64,000 nt of DNA from Micromonospora sp. WMMD1102 (GTDB lineage: Bacteria; Actinomycetota; Actinomycetes; Mycobacteriales; Micromonosporaceae): assembly GCF_029626265.1 (NCBI RefSeq), contig NZ_JARUBN010000001.1, positions 5,955,001 through 6,019,000 of the forward strand. The letters are read 5' to 3'. Position numbers and translations under genes: made by a program. Every line of letters begins with the position of its first letter. Within the stretch, counting starts at the first letter, position 1. This document shows, piece by piece, positions 23,996-32,434 of this stretch. The notes beneath the pieces were generated by a model. That model did not search any database. It saw nothing but the letters and a program-made list of their open reading frames with translations, and was not told the DNA's origin.

Positions 23996-24863
23996 CCGGC
24001 CAGCCCACCGCGGCCGGCTCCGCCGCCGGTCCGTGCGTCCCCGAGGACTGGGCGGCCGGCTCCGCCTCCTGCGGCCCGGATTCCGGCGTCTCCGCCGTCT
24101 TCGGCCCGGATTCCGGTGCGTCCGGCGTCTTCGGCACGGATTCCGGTGCGCCCGGCGTCTTCGGCACGGATTCCGGTGCGCCCGGCGTCTTCGGCCTTAC
24201 GGTGTCGGGACCGGGCGGGAGGCGGTCGGCGGGCAGCCACTCCCGCAGCCCGGCCTGAATCGCCCGGGTCACCTCGTCCGGGGAGCGGTTGGCGTCCACC
24301 ACCACGAAGGTGCCGAACTCCGGCAGCGAGCGGTACGCCGCGGCTCCGGCGGTCAGATAGCTGATGTTCTCGTGGTCGGTGCCCCGGGCCTCGATCCGCC
24401 GGTACGCCTCGCCCGGGTCCACCGCCAGCAGGAAGGTCAGCTCGGGCGGCGGGAAGATCCGGTAGAGCAGCCGGGCGAGTCCCTCCCAGCGCCCGCCGCC
24501 GCCGTGCGCCCGGATGCTGGCGTACTGGCAGACCGAGTAGCGGTCCATCACGGCGACCCGGGAACGGAGCCGGGAGCGCAGCAGCGCCCGGGCGATGGCC
24601 AGCCAGCGCAGTGCCGACTCGGCCAGCAGCATCCCGTCCCGGCCCAGTAGGCGCTGGGCGTCCCGCCGGCCCAGTTTGCGGGCCAGTCGGCCGAACCACC
24701 GCCGACCGCCGGCGTTCTGCCAGTACGTCGCCGGAACGCCGCCCGCGGTCAGTGCGTCCGCCAGTCGGTGTGCCTGGGTGGTCTTGCCGGAGCCGTCGAT
24801 TCCGACCAGGGCCACGGCCCGCAGCCGTCCCCCGTTCCGCCGCTGGAGCAGAGTTGGGGCCAC
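23841..24863 (-). CDS. thymidylate kinase-like P-loop kinase with repetitive C-terminal tail
   Basis: 340 residues from GTG 24863. P-loop VALVGIDGSGKTTQAHRLADAL at about residues 15-36, MDRYSVCQYAS (the DRY/DR motif), and LDP-type LLAVDPGEAYRRIEARGTDHE. dTMP kinases phosphorylate dTMP; here the fold is clear but the exact substrate is not. Residues ~223-262 are four 10-residue repeats (PKTPGAPESV type) encoded by 30-bp DNA repeats, followed by a low-complexity Pro/Ser/Arg tail that runs antisense into the SDR gene. A TACCGT box 8 bases before the GTG supports this start. The real C-terminus may be functionally near the repeats. Confidence 0.75.
   Translation of the reverse strand: MAPTLLQRRNGGRLRAVALVGIDGSGKTTQAHRLADALTAGGVPATYWQNAGGRRWFGRLARKLGRRDAQRLLGRDGMLLAESALRWLAIARALLRSRLRSRVAVMDRYSVCQYASIRAHGGGGRWEGLARLLYRIFPPPELTFLLAVDPGEAYRRIEARGTDHENISYLTAGAAAYRSLPEFGTFVVVDANRSPDEVTRAIQAGLREWLPADRLPPGPDTVRPKTPGAPESVPKTPGAPESVPKTPDAPESGPKTAETPESGPQEAEPAAQSSGTHGPAAEPAAVGWPVRPGRTPVSPHRSSAPTRRWPGSGSPRRSPPAPPNGSGPRWAAPPGWPACR
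24073..24192. repeat. four tandem 30-bp repeats within the kinase gene
   Basis: Units at 24073-24102, 24103-24132, 24133-24162 and 24163-24192. The last two are identical (GGCACGGATTCCGGTGCGCC...), and the first two differ at a few bases. The period is a multiple of three, so copy-number change would keep the kinase frame open. Confidence 0.9.
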
Positions 24864-24989
24864 GCCCAGCAACGGTACCCGGCGTCCGCAGCCCCCGAGC
24901 CCGGTCAGGTGTGAAGGAACGAAGTGCCGGGTAACGGTAAATCTCCACCCCATTGACCAGATGTCCACGACACCGACAGGGAGAGCCTG

Positions 24990-25631
24990 ATGGATCACCG
25001 CGGCGACGAGACCCTCCTTGCCACCCTCAAGCGGGTCGCCGCCGTCCTCAAGCAGTCCGAGATCCCCTTCGCGCTGGGCGGCAGCTTCGCGGTGTACGCG
25101 CACGGCGGCCACTCCAGCGACCACGACGTCGATTTCCTCATCCGCGAGCAGGACACCGAGCGCGCCCTGGAAGCGCTTGTCGAGGCTGGCTTCACCGCCG
25201 AGCGCCCGCCGGAGGACTGGCTGGTCAAGGTCTGGGACGACGACCGGATGGTGGACCTGATCCACCGGCCGATCGAGACCCCGGTGACCGACGAGACCTT
25301 CCGGGACACCGTGGTCCGCCCGGTCGACGCCATCCACATGCCGGTGCTGTCGGCCACCCACCTGATGGTGCACAAGCTGCTCAGCTTCTCGCAGCACTAC
25401 TGCGACTTCGCCCGCGGGCTGCCGCTGGCCCGCTCGCTGCGGGAGCAGATCGACTGGGACCGGGTACGCAAGGAGACGGCGCACTCCCCGTACGCCGAAG
25501 CCTTCCTGGTGCTGCTGGACCGGCTCGACGTGCTGCCCTACCGCCCGACCGGCGAGCAGCGGCGCTACGCGTCGGCCGCGACGGAGCAGGGAATGCGGGG
25601 GATGGACGAGCACAGCGAGGTGGCGACATGA
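24990..25631 (+). CDS. nucleotidyltransferase-fold protein
   Basis: 213 residues from ATG 24990, with AGGGAGAG ahead. The Pol-beta-type nucleotidyltransferase motif is visible: GGSFAVYAHGGHSSDHDVDFLI (GS-like loop and DxD metal site, about residues 30-51), then DWLVKVWDDDRMVDLIHRP. Related proteins include MNT-type antitoxins and aminoglycoside nucleotidyltransferase-like domains; no toxin partner is adjacent. First gene of a four-gene rightward run, overlapping the BON gene by 4 bases (ATGA). Confidence 0.8.
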   Translation: MDHRGDETLLATLKRVAAVLKQSEIPFALGGSFAVYAHGGHSSDHDVDFLIREQDTERALEALVEAGFTAERPPEDWLVKVWDDDRMVDLIHRPIETPVTDETFRDTVVRPVDAIHMPVLSATHLMVHKLLSFSQHYCDFARGLPLARSLREQIDWDRVRKETAHSPYAEAFLVLLDRLDVLPYRPTGEQRRYASAATEQGMRGMDEHSEVAT

Positions 25632-25903
25632 ACCAGCGCGGCACGGGTGGCGGCGAGCCGCCCGACGACTATCTGGAGGCGGCGATCCAGCGCCTGCTCA
25701 CCGAACGTACCGAGATCGCCGAACAGGGCATCACGGTGACCCGCCGGGACCACTCGGTGGTGCTCTGCGGCGAGGTGGAGAGCGCGCAGCGCCGCGAGGA
25801 GATCCTCCGGACGGTGCTGGAGCACTTCCCGGACGTACCGGTGACCGTCGACATCGGACTGATCCGGGCCCAGGCGCCGGCCGAGGTGGAGGAGTTGCGG
25901 TGA
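25628..25903 (+). CDS. BON-domain-like small protein
   Basis: 91 residues from ATG 25628, which overlaps the stop of the nucleotidyltransferase gene (ATGA). The body (YLEAAIQRLLTERTEIAEQGITVTRRDHSVVLCGEVESAQRREEILRTVLEHFPDVPVTVDI) has the BON pattern of helix, beta hairpin around VVLCGEV, helix and final strand. BON domains bind phospholipid or hydrophobic ligands, but this copy has no signal peptide and so is probably cytoplasmic. Confidence 0.7.
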   Translation: MNQRGTGGGEPPDDYLEAAIQRLLTERTEIAEQGITVTRRDHSVVLCGEVESAQRREEILRTVLEHFPDVPVTVDIGLIRAQAPAEVEELR

Positions 25904-25916
25904 GGGAGGTGACGAC

Positions 25917-26690
25917 ATGGTGATCCGGATCGCGGCGGTCGGCGACGTGCACATGGACCAGGACGTGGTCGGGCGGTTCCGGCCGGCACTGGAAGAGTTG
26001 CCGGAGCGCGCCGACGTCCTGCTGCTCGCCGGTGACCTGACCAGGCACGGGACCGAGTCCGAGGCCCGCTGTGTGGCGACCGAGTTCGGCAACCTCGGCG
26101 TACCGGTGGTCGCGGTGCTCGGCAACCACGACCACCACTGCGACGAGGTGCCGGGGGTGATCCGGGTGCTCGAGGACGCCGGCATCCTGGTGCTGGAGGG
26201 CACCAACGTGGTGCTGGACTGCTCCGGGACCCGGCTCGGCATCGCCGGGGCGAAGGGCTTCGGCGGCGGGTTCGCCGGCCGGTGCGCGAGCGAGTTCGGC
26301 GAGCCGGAGATGAAGGCGTTCGTCCGGACCACCAGCGCGATCGCCGAGCAGCTCGGCGAGGCGCTGCGGGAGATGGACTGCGACGTGCGGGTGGCGTTGA
26401 CCCACTACGCCCCGGTACCCGACACGCTGGCCGGGGAGCCGCTGGAGATCTATCCGTTCCTCGGCTCGTACCAGCTCGGTCAGGCCGTCGACTCGGCCCC
26501 GACCGAGCTGGCGGTGCACGGGCACGCGCACGCCGGCACCGAGCGGGGCACCACGCCGGGCGGGGTACGGGTGCGCAACGTGGCGCACCCGGTGATCAAG
26601 CAGGCGTACAGCGTGTTCCACCTGCATCCGCCGTACGCGGGAGCCACCGCGGGAAAGGTTTCCGCGATCAGCGCCGGGGGTATTTCCTGA
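25917..26690 (+). CDS. calcineurin-like metallophosphoesterase
   Basis: 257 residues from ATG 25917, with GGGAGGTG ahead. The metal-binding motifs are complete: GDVHMD (D-x-H), LLAGDLTRHG (GD), GNHDHH (GNHD), ALTHYAP (H) and HGHAHAG (GHxH). Substrate unknown. It is 13 bases behind the BON gene and 3 bases before the small membrane protein, so all four genes are probably one transcript. Confidence 0.88.
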   Translation: MVIRIAAVGDVHMDQDVVGRFRPALEELPERADVLLLAGDLTRHGTESEARCVATEFGNLGVPVVAVLGNHDHHCDEVPGVIRVLEDAGILVLEGTNVVLDCSGTRLGIAGAKGFGGGFAGRCASEFGEPEMKAFVRTTSAIAEQLGEALREMDCDVRVALTHYAPVPDTLAGEPLEIYPFLGSYQLGQAVDSAPTELAVHGHAHAGTERGTTPGGVRVRNVAHPVIKQAYSVFHLHPPYAGATAGKVSAISAGGIS

Positions 26691-26693
26691 GTC

Positions 26694-26837
26694 ATGGAAC
26701 TACTGCTCTGGATTCTCGCGGTTGTGCTGGTGGTCGCCGGTGTGCTTGCACTCTTCCGGCGGCAGATCCTGTGGGGCATCGTGCTGATCGTCGTCGGCCT
26801 GCTCGTCGGCCCCGGCGGGGTCAGCATCTTCAATTGA
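26694..26837 (+). CDS. 47-residue GPGG-motif small membrane protein
   Basis: MELLLWILAVVLVVAGVLAL begins two hydrophobic helices separated by FRRQ, and the protein ends VGPGGVSIFN. The GPGG ending defines a family of tiny actinobacterial membrane proteins of unknown function. It starts 3 bases after the phosphoesterase stop. A GGGGG run about 14 bases ahead is the only ribosome-site candidate. Confidence 0.75.
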   Translation: MELLLWILAVVLVVAGVLALFRRQILWGIVLIVVGLLVGPGGVSIFN

Positions 26838-26950
26838 CGCGGGGCCGACGACGGCGCACCGCCGGCCCCCCATCGCTTGAAGAGCCCCTGTTCCTCTTCC
26901 CGAAGCCCCTACGAACCTCAGGAACGAAACAAGCAAGCCGGGGTCGCCGC

Positions 26951-26985
26951 GCCCGGGTCTCCCTCTCCCCCTGGAGGACCCGGGC
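26951..26985. terminator. 9-bp GC hairpin between convergent genes
   Basis: GCCCGGGTC (26951-26959) pairs with 26977-26985 over a 17-base loop. It lies between the small membrane protein gene (+) and the M23 peptidase gene (-) and can serve both strands. Confidence 0.55.
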
Positions 26986-27033
26986 CCGGCGGCTCCGGCG
27001 ATTCGCTTTTTCCGGCCTACCGGTGGCCGGACC

Positions 27034-27813
27034 TCAACACCGGGGTACGCCGGGGATGAAACCGTCGTAACCGGTGAGCACGTAGGCGTCGGAAATGAAC
27101 CGGCCGGTGCCGATCCGGTCCCAGATGTTGCTGGTGCCGTAGGTGCCGGTGACCGTCGTCCCGGTGGTCTGGCAGTGGATCGTGACCCCGGCGCCGTCCG
27201 CGACGGTGCCGACCGAGGAGTAGCCCGTGCCGGGGCCGGACCGGACGGTCAGCGGGCTGCCCGCGGTGTTCACCGTGCCGGACCCGGTGCCGCCGCCCGA
27301 GCAGCCGTTGTCGCTGGTGTAACTGCGGGTTCCCCAGTAGAGCGCGAGGGTCCCGTTGAACCGCACCTGGATGTCGGAGCCGTTCAGCCGCTGCTCGTAG
27401 TGCAGGTGTGGGCCGGTGGAGCCGCCGGTGGTGCCGACGTACCCGATCACGGTGCCGTGGCCGACGGTCCGCCCGACGGCGGTGTTGAAGCCGCTCAGGT
27501 GGGCGTAGTAGGTGGTGTAACCGCTGCCGTGGTTGATCCGGACGTACTTGCCGTAGCTGGTGCCGCCGAGGTCGGCGACCACGTCGACGGTGCCGGGGGC
27601 GCTGGCCACCACCGGGTCGCCCTGGTCGTCGGTCCGGTTGAAGTCGACGGCGTACGCCGGGCTGTGGTTGGTCCGGGTCTGTCCGGACCGGGACTGGCCG
27701 CACGGGAACGGCACCTTGAAGGTGGGCGCGGCGGCGGCCGGCGAGGCCGGGACCAGCACCGCGGCGGCCAGCAGCAGGCCGGCGCCGAGAGTGGCGACGA
27801 GGCGGGAACGCAC
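27034..27813 (-). CDS. secreted M23-family peptidase with SH3-like C-terminal domain
   Basis: 259 residues from GTG 27813, with GGGAGG 5-6 bases ahead. Signal peptide (ATLGAGLLLAAAVLVPASPAAAAP), M23/LytM domain with NHSPAYAVDFNR (first metal site, with the His further from the Asp than the usual HxxxD), GSGYTTYYAHLSGF and GPHLHYEQ (HxH metal site), then an SH3-like module (SPLTVRSGPGTGYSSVGTVADGAGVTIHC, ending FIPGVPRC). It should cut peptidoglycan or protein crosslinks outside the cell. The wide H-to-D spacing is a feature of this actinobacterial subgroup and should be compared before activity is assumed. Confidence 0.85.
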   Translation of the reverse strand: MRSRLVATLGAGLLLAAAVLVPASPAAAAPTFKVPFPCGQSRSGQTRTNHSPAYAVDFNRTDDQGDPVVASAPGTVDVVADLGGTSYGKYVRINHGSGYTTYYAHLSGFNTAVGRTVGHGTVIGYVGTTGGSTGPHLHYEQRLNGSDIQVRFNGTLALYWGTRSYTSDNGCSGGGTGSGTVNTAGSPLTVRSGPGTGYSSVGTVADGAGVTIHCQTTGTTVTGTYGTSNIWDRIGTGRFISDAYVLTGYDGFIPGVPRC

Positions 27814-27941
27814 GGGTACCTCCCATGGCGAAAATTTTCCATGTATGGATTGACTGTGGCAGAAAACTTCAAGAAGCGGAAGGGTGTCGCCGGGCGCGGG
27901 GAGGGCTCGCCGCTGGCGTCGATCCGGTATACCTGAACGAC

Positions 27942-28697
27942 ATGGCCGCACCGACGTACCTGAGGAGCATGCCGCTGCACGCCGTGACCGAGGTCTACGG
28001 CGAGGCCGGCCTGCGGGACCGGTTCCGGCTGGAGACGGAGCGTTTCGACCCGGCGGAGCGGGCCCGGCTGGCGGCGGCGCTGGAGCTGGCCGGCACGCTG
28101 CACCGCGACGACCGCCGGGTCCGCGAGCCCTACCTCAACCACCTGCTCCGGGTGGCGATCCGGATCATCTGCTACTACGCGGTGACCGACGTCGACGTGA
28201 TCGTGGCGGCGCTGCTGCACGACGCGGTCGAGGACCATCCGGCCGAACTCGCCGGCCGGCCCGCCGGGACGACCGGGCCGGCGACCACCGAGGCGGCGCT
28301 GGCCGAGGTGGCCCGGCGGTTCAACCCCCGGGTGGCCCGGCTGATCGCGGCGGTGACCAATCCGGAGTACGACCCCGCGCTGGACCGGGACGAGCAGTAC
28401 CGCGCGCACCTGGCGGAGAGCCTGGACCGGGAACCCTGGGCCCGGGTGATCAAGATGTCGGACTTCACCGACAACGGCGTGGGGGTCATCCACACCACCG
28501 GCGACAAGGTGCACCGCTCGGCCCGGAAGTACCGTCCACTGGTGCCGCTCTTCCGGGACCTGGTGACCCGGCCGGACACCCCGCTCGACGACGACGCCCG
28601 GGCACACATCCTCGGCCAGCTCGACCTCGCCGAACAGCGCTTCGCGGCGATCCTCGACGAGCCCGGCGCCGCCCCGGCGGTTCCCGGCGCCGGATAG
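27942..28697 (+). CDS. HD-domain phosphohydrolase (RelA/SpoT-HD-like)
   Basis: 251 residues from ATG 27942 (MAAPTYLRSM). The HD signature is clear: YLNHLLRVAI, ALLHDAVEDH and the later KMSDFTDNGVGVIH, in the order seen in the hydrolase half of (p)ppGpp enzymes; no synthetase domain follows. The substrate is therefore open (ppGpp or another nucleotide). An ATACCT box 7 bases ahead of the ATG suggests a leaderless transcript. M10 (MPLHAVTEVYG) is an alternative start. Confidence 0.75.
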   Translation: MAAPTYLRSMPLHAVTEVYGEAGLRDRFRLETERFDPAERARLAAALELAGTLHRDDRRVREPYLNHLLRVAIRIICYYAVTDVDVIVAALLHDAVEDHPAELAGRPAGTTGPATTEAALAEVARRFNPRVARLIAAVTNPEYDPALDRDEQYRAHLAESLDREPWARVIKMSDFTDNGVGVIHTTGDKVHRSARKYRPLVPLFRDLVTRPDTPLDDDARAHILGQLDLAEQRFAAILDEPGAAPAVPGAG

Positions 28698-28786
28698 CCG
28701 GCCGTCCCTCCTACCGGTCGGCGCGGGTCGTCGGGTTTCCGAATCGTTACGGCCTCGTGGCTCTCCGGGTCTGGACGACCTTTGGC

Positions 28787-28800
28787 TGCAAGCGCTTACA
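28787..28800. promoter_or_regulatory. LacI-family operator ahead of the sugar ABC transporter operon
   Basis: TGCAAGCGCTTACA is an almost perfect palindrome around AAGCGCTT with the central CG of LacI-family sites. It lies 72 bases before the substrate-binding protein ATG. The likely ligand-responsive protein is the LacI regulator encoded at 32435-33460 in the same cluster. Confidence 0.75.
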
Positions 28801-28871
28801 TGTGGGGACGCCCACAGGCCGGCGCGGAAGCCAACAGGCAACCGGACACGCCGGCACGAAAGGAGGACGGC

Positions 28872-30215
28872 ATGGCGGTCCAGTCCAGACCACGCCAGGC
28901 CCTCGCGATCGCCGGTGTGTTGACCCTGGCACTCGGCGCCACCGCCTGTTCCGGCGACAGTGGGAGCGGGCTCGACCCGGACTCCGCGGAGTGCGCCCCC
29001 TACTCGGCCTACCAGGGTCACGACGGGGAGAACGTCTCCATCTACGCGTCGATCCGGGACAAGGAGGCCGACCTGCTCCGGGAGTCGTGGAAGCAGTTCG
29101 AGGACTGCACCGGCATCGAGATCGACTACGACGGCAGCGGCGAGTTCGAGGCCCAGCTCCAGGTGCAGGTGGACGGCGGCAACCCGCCGGACCTCGCCTT
29201 CATCCCCCAGCCCGGACTGCTCGCCCGGTTCGCCGGGGCCAACAAGCTCAAGCCGATGACGGCCGAGCAGAAGAGCCTGGCCGAGGCGAACTACCCGGCC
29301 GACTGGCTCAAGTACGCCACCGCCGGTGGGCAGCTCTACGGCACCCCGCTGGGCGCCAACGTGAAGTCCTTCGTCTGGTATTCGCCGAAGGCGTTCGCCG
29401 AGAAGGGCTACCAGGTGCCGACCACCTGGCAGCAGCTGATGGAGCTGAGCGACAAGATCGCGGCGGACGGCAAGAAGCCGTGGTGCGTCGGGCTGGAGTC
29501 GGGCGAGGCCACCGGCTGGCCGGCGACCGACTGGATCGAGGACCTGATGCTGCGTACGCAGCCGCCGGAGGTCTACGACCAGTGGACCAGCCACGGCATC
29601 CCGTTCAACGACCCCCGGGTGGTCCAGGCCGTCGACCAGGCCGGTCAGGTGCTGAAGAACCCGAAGTACGTAAACGGCGGCTACGGCGACGTCAAGAGCC
29701 TGACCACCACCCCGTTCCAGGAGGGTGGGCTGCCGATCCTGCAGGGCCAGTGCTCGATGCACCGGCAGGCCAACTTCTACGCCAACTACCTGCCGGAGGG
29801 CACCAAGGTCGGTCCGGACGGCGACATCTACGCCTTCTACTTCCCGGCCGTCGACCCGGCCAAGGGCAAGCCGGTGCTCGGCGGCGGCGAGTTCACCGTG
29901 GCCTTCACCGACGGCCCGGCGGTGCAGGCCGTCCGGCAATACCTGATGACCGGCGAGTACGCCAACTCCCGAGCCGGGCTCGGCAACTGGATCACGCCGA
30001 ACAACAAGCTCGACGTCAGCAAGGTCGAGCAGGCGGTCGACAAGCTCTCGATGGAGGTGCTGCTCGACAAGAGTGCCGTCTTCCGGTTCGACGGCTCCGA
30101 CCTGATGCCCGCCGCCGTCGGCTCCGGGACCCTGTGGAAGGGCATGATCGACTGGGTCAACGGCAAGGACACCAAGAGCACCCTCGACTTCGTCGAAGGC
30201 TCCTGGCCGAAGTGA
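28872..30215 (+). CDS. carbohydrate ABC transporter substrate-binding lipoprotein
   Basis: 447 residues from ATG 28872, with a perfect AAAGGAGGACGG ahead. Signal peptide with lipobox (TLALGATAC, Cys near residue 27), then the family 1 solute-binding fold (VSIYASIRDKEADLLRESWKQFEDCTGIEI, PPDLAFIPQPGLL, YGTPLGANVKSFVWYSPKAF). Closest in kind to AglE/alpha-glucoside binders, which fits the GH13 alpha-glucosidase downstream. It captures the sugar outside the membrane and hands it to the two permeases that follow. A long hairpin (30222-30256) separates it from them. Confidence 0.9.
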   Translation: MAVQSRPRQALAIAGVLTLALGATACSGDSGSGLDPDSAECAPYSAYQGHDGENVSIYASIRDKEADLLRESWKQFEDCTGIEIDYDGSGEFEAQLQVQVDGGNPPDLAFIPQPGLLARFAGANKLKPMTAEQKSLAEANYPADWLKYATAGGQLYGTPLGANVKSFVWYSPKAFAEKGYQVPTTWQQLMELSDKIAADGKKPWCVGLESGEATGWPATDWIEDLMLRTQPPEVYDQWTSHGIPFNDPRVVQAVDQAGQVLKNPKYVNGGYGDVKSLTTTPFQEGGLPILQGQCSMHRQANFYANYLPEGTKVGPDGDIYAFYFPAVDPAKGKPVLGGGEFTVAFTDGPAVQAVRQYLMTGEYANSRAGLGNWITPNNKLDVSKVEQAVDKLSMEVLLDKSAVFRFDGSDLMPAAVGSGTLWKGMIDWVNGKDTKSTLDFVEGSWPK

Positions 30216-30221
30216 CCCCCT

Positions 30222-30256
30222 GACGGTCCGGCCCGCAGCACGCGGGCCGGACCGTC
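30222..30256 (+). terminator. 15-bp hairpin between binding-protein and permease genes (partial terminator)
   Basis: GACGGTCCGGCCCGC (30222-30236) pairs exactly with 30242-30256 around AGCAC, 7 bases after the stop, and is followed by CTTCTTT. In ABC operons such structures commonly stabilise or over-produce the binding-protein message and let only part of transcription continue into the permeases; that role is inferred here. Confidence 0.7.
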
Positions 30257-30293
30257 GGCTTCTTTGTCGTCCCTTCCGGCGTTGGAGGCGCTG

Positions 30294-31358
30294 ATGGATT
30301 TCGCCGACGAGGCACCGAAGCTACTCATGCTGCTCTACGGCCTGATCGCCTTCGCGGTCGTGGTCGGCGGACTGCTCGTGCTGCTCGACGTCGTACCCAA
30401 CTGGTTCGCCCGACGCCGGGAGGCGGCGCTGGTCGCGGCCTCGACCGGCGGCCCGGCGGCCGGCGGCCCCCGGCCGCGCCGCCGCTCGGTGGCGAACCGG
30501 CCGGAGGGCGGGCTCGCGCTCTTCTTCCTGCTGCCCACCCTGCTGCTGCTGGCGATCGGCCTGGTCGTGCCGGCCGTCCGGACCACAATCCTGTCCTTCA
30601 TGGACGGTGGCAGCGAGCGCTGGGTCGGGCTGGCCAACTACCGGTGGATGTTCACCCAGGACGAGATTTCCAGCATCCTCACCAACACGCTGATCTGGGT
30701 GGTCCTGGTGCCGCTGGTGGCCACCGGCACCGGGCTGCTCTACGCCGTCCTGGTCGACCGGGCCCGGTTCGAGTCGATCGCCAAGGCCCTCATCTTCATG
30801 CCGATGGCGATCTCGTTCGTCGGCGCCAGCATCATCTGGAAGTTCGTCTACGCCTACCGCTCCGGCGAGTACGACCAGATCGGCCTGCTCAACCAGGTCT
30901 GGATGATGTTCGGCGGCGAGCCCCGGCAGTGGCTCAACGACCCGCCGCTGAACACCCTGCTGCTGATCGTGATCATGATCTGGATCCAGGCCGGTTTCGC
31001 GATGGTGGTGCTCTCGGCCGCGATCAAGGCGATCCCCGGCGACGTCGTCGAGGCGGCCCGGCTGGACGGGGTGAACCCGTGGCAGATGTTCTGGCGGATC
31101 ACCCTGCCGAGCATCCGGCCGGCCCTGATCGTCGTGGTGGTAACCGTCTCGATCGCCACCCTCAAGGTCTTCGACATCGTCCGGACCACCACCAACGGCA
31201 ACTTCGACACCGGTGTCATCGCCAACGAGATGTACAACCAGGCGTTCCGGTTCGGCCAGACCGGCCAGGGGTCAGCGCTCGCCGTCTTCCTCTTCGTACT
31301 GGTGATCCCGATCGTGATCTACCAGATCCGCAACCTGCGCAAGCAGCGGGAGGCCTGA
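30294..31358 (+). CDS. sugar ABC transporter permease (AglF/MalF type)
   Basis: 354 residues from ATG 30294, with GGAGG ahead. Eight hydrophobic segments; the conserved EAA loop that contacts the ATPase reads EAARLDGVNPWQMFWRITLPSIRP. The N-terminal extension (a membrane helix, then a Gly/Arg-rich linker) is typical of the alpha-glucoside group. Works with the second permease (31360-32328). Confidence 0.9.
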   Translation: MDFADEAPKLLMLLYGLIAFAVVVGGLLVLLDVVPNWFARRREAALVAASTGGPAAGGPRPRRRSVANRPEGGLALFFLLPTLLLLAIGLVVPAVRTTILSFMDGGSERWVGLANYRWMFTQDEISSILTNTLIWVVLVPLVATGTGLLYAVLVDRARFESIAKALIFMPMAISFVGASIIWKFVYAYRSGEYDQIGLLNQVWMMFGGEPRQWLNDPPLNTLLLIVIMIWIQAGFAMVVLSAAIKAIPGDVVEAARLDGVNPWQMFWRITLPSIRPALIVVVVTVSIATLKVFDIVRTTTNGNFDTGVIANEMYNQAFRFGQTGQGSALAVFLFVLVIPIVIYQIRNLRKQREA

Positions 31359-31359
31359 G

Positions 31360-32328
31360 ATGACCACCACGACCCCGCCCGCGCTCACCGGCACCCAGCA
31401 GGTGGCCACCCCGCCGGTCACCCGGGCCGCCCGGGTGCGCCGCCGGCTCAACAACCCGGTCGCCACCGGCGTCTCGATCCTGATCGCGGTGATCTGGACG
31501 GTGCCGACCTTCGGCCTCTTCGTCTCCTCGTTCCGCCCCGAGGACGAGATCAAGACCACCGGCTGGTGGACGGCCTTCAGCAACCCGCAGTTCACCCTGG
31601 GCAACTACCAGGAGGTGCTCTTCGGCCGCTCCGCCAGCTCCGGGCAGCTCGCCGGCTACTTCGTCAACTCGCTGGTGATCACCATCCCGTCGGTACTCTT
31701 CCCGCTGGCCTTCGCGGCACTGGCTGCGTACGCGCTGGCCTGGATCAACTTCCGGGGCCGGGACTGGATCTACATCGCGGTCTTCGCGTTGCAGATCGTG
31801 CCGTTGCAGATGGCCCTGGTGCCGCTGCTCAGCTTCTTCTCCGAGGGAGTGAGCCTGGGCGGCGTCGAACTGATGCCGGCGTGGAACCTCGACGACGAGG
31901 AGAAGTTCCTCCAGGTCTGGTTCGCGCACACCTGCTTCGCACTGCCGATCGCCGTCTTCCTGCTGCACAACTTCATCTCGCAGCTGCCGAAGGACCTGAT
32001 GGAGGCGGCCCGGGTGGACGGCGCCACCCACCCGAAGATCTTCCGCTCCATCGTGCTGCCGCTGATCGTGCCGGCGCTGGCCGCGTTCGCCATCTTCCAG
32101 TTCCTCTGGGTCTGGAACGACCTGCTGGTCGCGCTGATCTTCGCCGGTGGCGGCCGGGAGACGGCACCGCTGACCGTACGCCTCGCCGAGCTGGCCGGCA
32201 CCCGGGCCAACGAGTGGCAGCGGCTCACCTCCGGCGCGTTCATCTCGATCGTCGTACCGCTGATCGTGTTCCTCTCCCTCCAGCGCTACTTCGTACGCGG
32301 CCTGCTCGCCGGGGGCGTCAAGGGCTGA
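31360..32328 (+). CDS. sugar ABC transporter permease (AglG/MalG type)
   Basis: 322 residues, ATG 31360 one base after the previous stop, with GGGAGG ahead. EAA loop: EAARVDGATHPKIFRSIVLPLIVPALAAF. Six hydrophobic segments. No ATPase gene is encoded here, so energy coupling probably uses a shared MsiK-like ATPase elsewhere in the genome, as in Streptomyces. Confidence 0.9.
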   Translation: MTTTTPPALTGTQQVATPPVTRAARVRRRLNNPVATGVSILIAVIWTVPTFGLFVSSFRPEDEIKTTGWWTAFSNPQFTLGNYQEVLFGRSASSGQLAGYFVNSLVITIPSVLFPLAFAALAAYALAWINFRGRDWIYIAVFALQIVPLQMALVPLLSFFSEGVSLGGVELMPAWNLDDEEKFLQVWFAHTCFALPIAVFLLHNFISQLPKDLMEAARVDGATHPKIFRSIVLPLIVPALAAFAIFQFLWVWNDLLVALIFAGGGRETAPLTVRLAELAGTRANEWQRLTSGAFISIVVPLIVFLSLQRYFVRGLLAGGVKG

Positions 32329-32347
32329 CCGGCCGTCCCGGGCCGAC

Positions 32348-32378
32348 GGCTGCCGGGCAGGCGAGCCGCCCGGCAGCC
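32348..32378. terminator. 11-bp hairpin between permease and LacI genes
   Basis: GGCTGCCGGGC (32348-32358) pairs exactly with 32368-32378 over a 9-base loop, 20 bases after the permease stop. It suggests the LacI gene is separately expressed. Confidence 0.55.
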
Positions 32379-32434
32379 GGGCCCCGGACGGGGCAGCCGT
32401 GCCCGGCGTACGGCCGGATCAGGATGGCAGCACT

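Noticed and set aside
24073..24192. Regular repeats as a CRISPR array
   Set aside because: The 30-bp units are contiguous without spacers and lie in a coding frame.
24990..25631. Nucleotidyltransferase as antitoxin of an MNT/HEPN pair
   Set aside because: No HEPN-like gene is adjacent; neighbours are BON and phosphoesterase genes.
27495..29939. 814-codon open frame on the minus strand
   Set aside because: It runs antisense to the HD-domain, substrate-binding and M23 genes, and its translation is low-complexity Arg/Gly/Val/His; a shadow frame caused by high GC.
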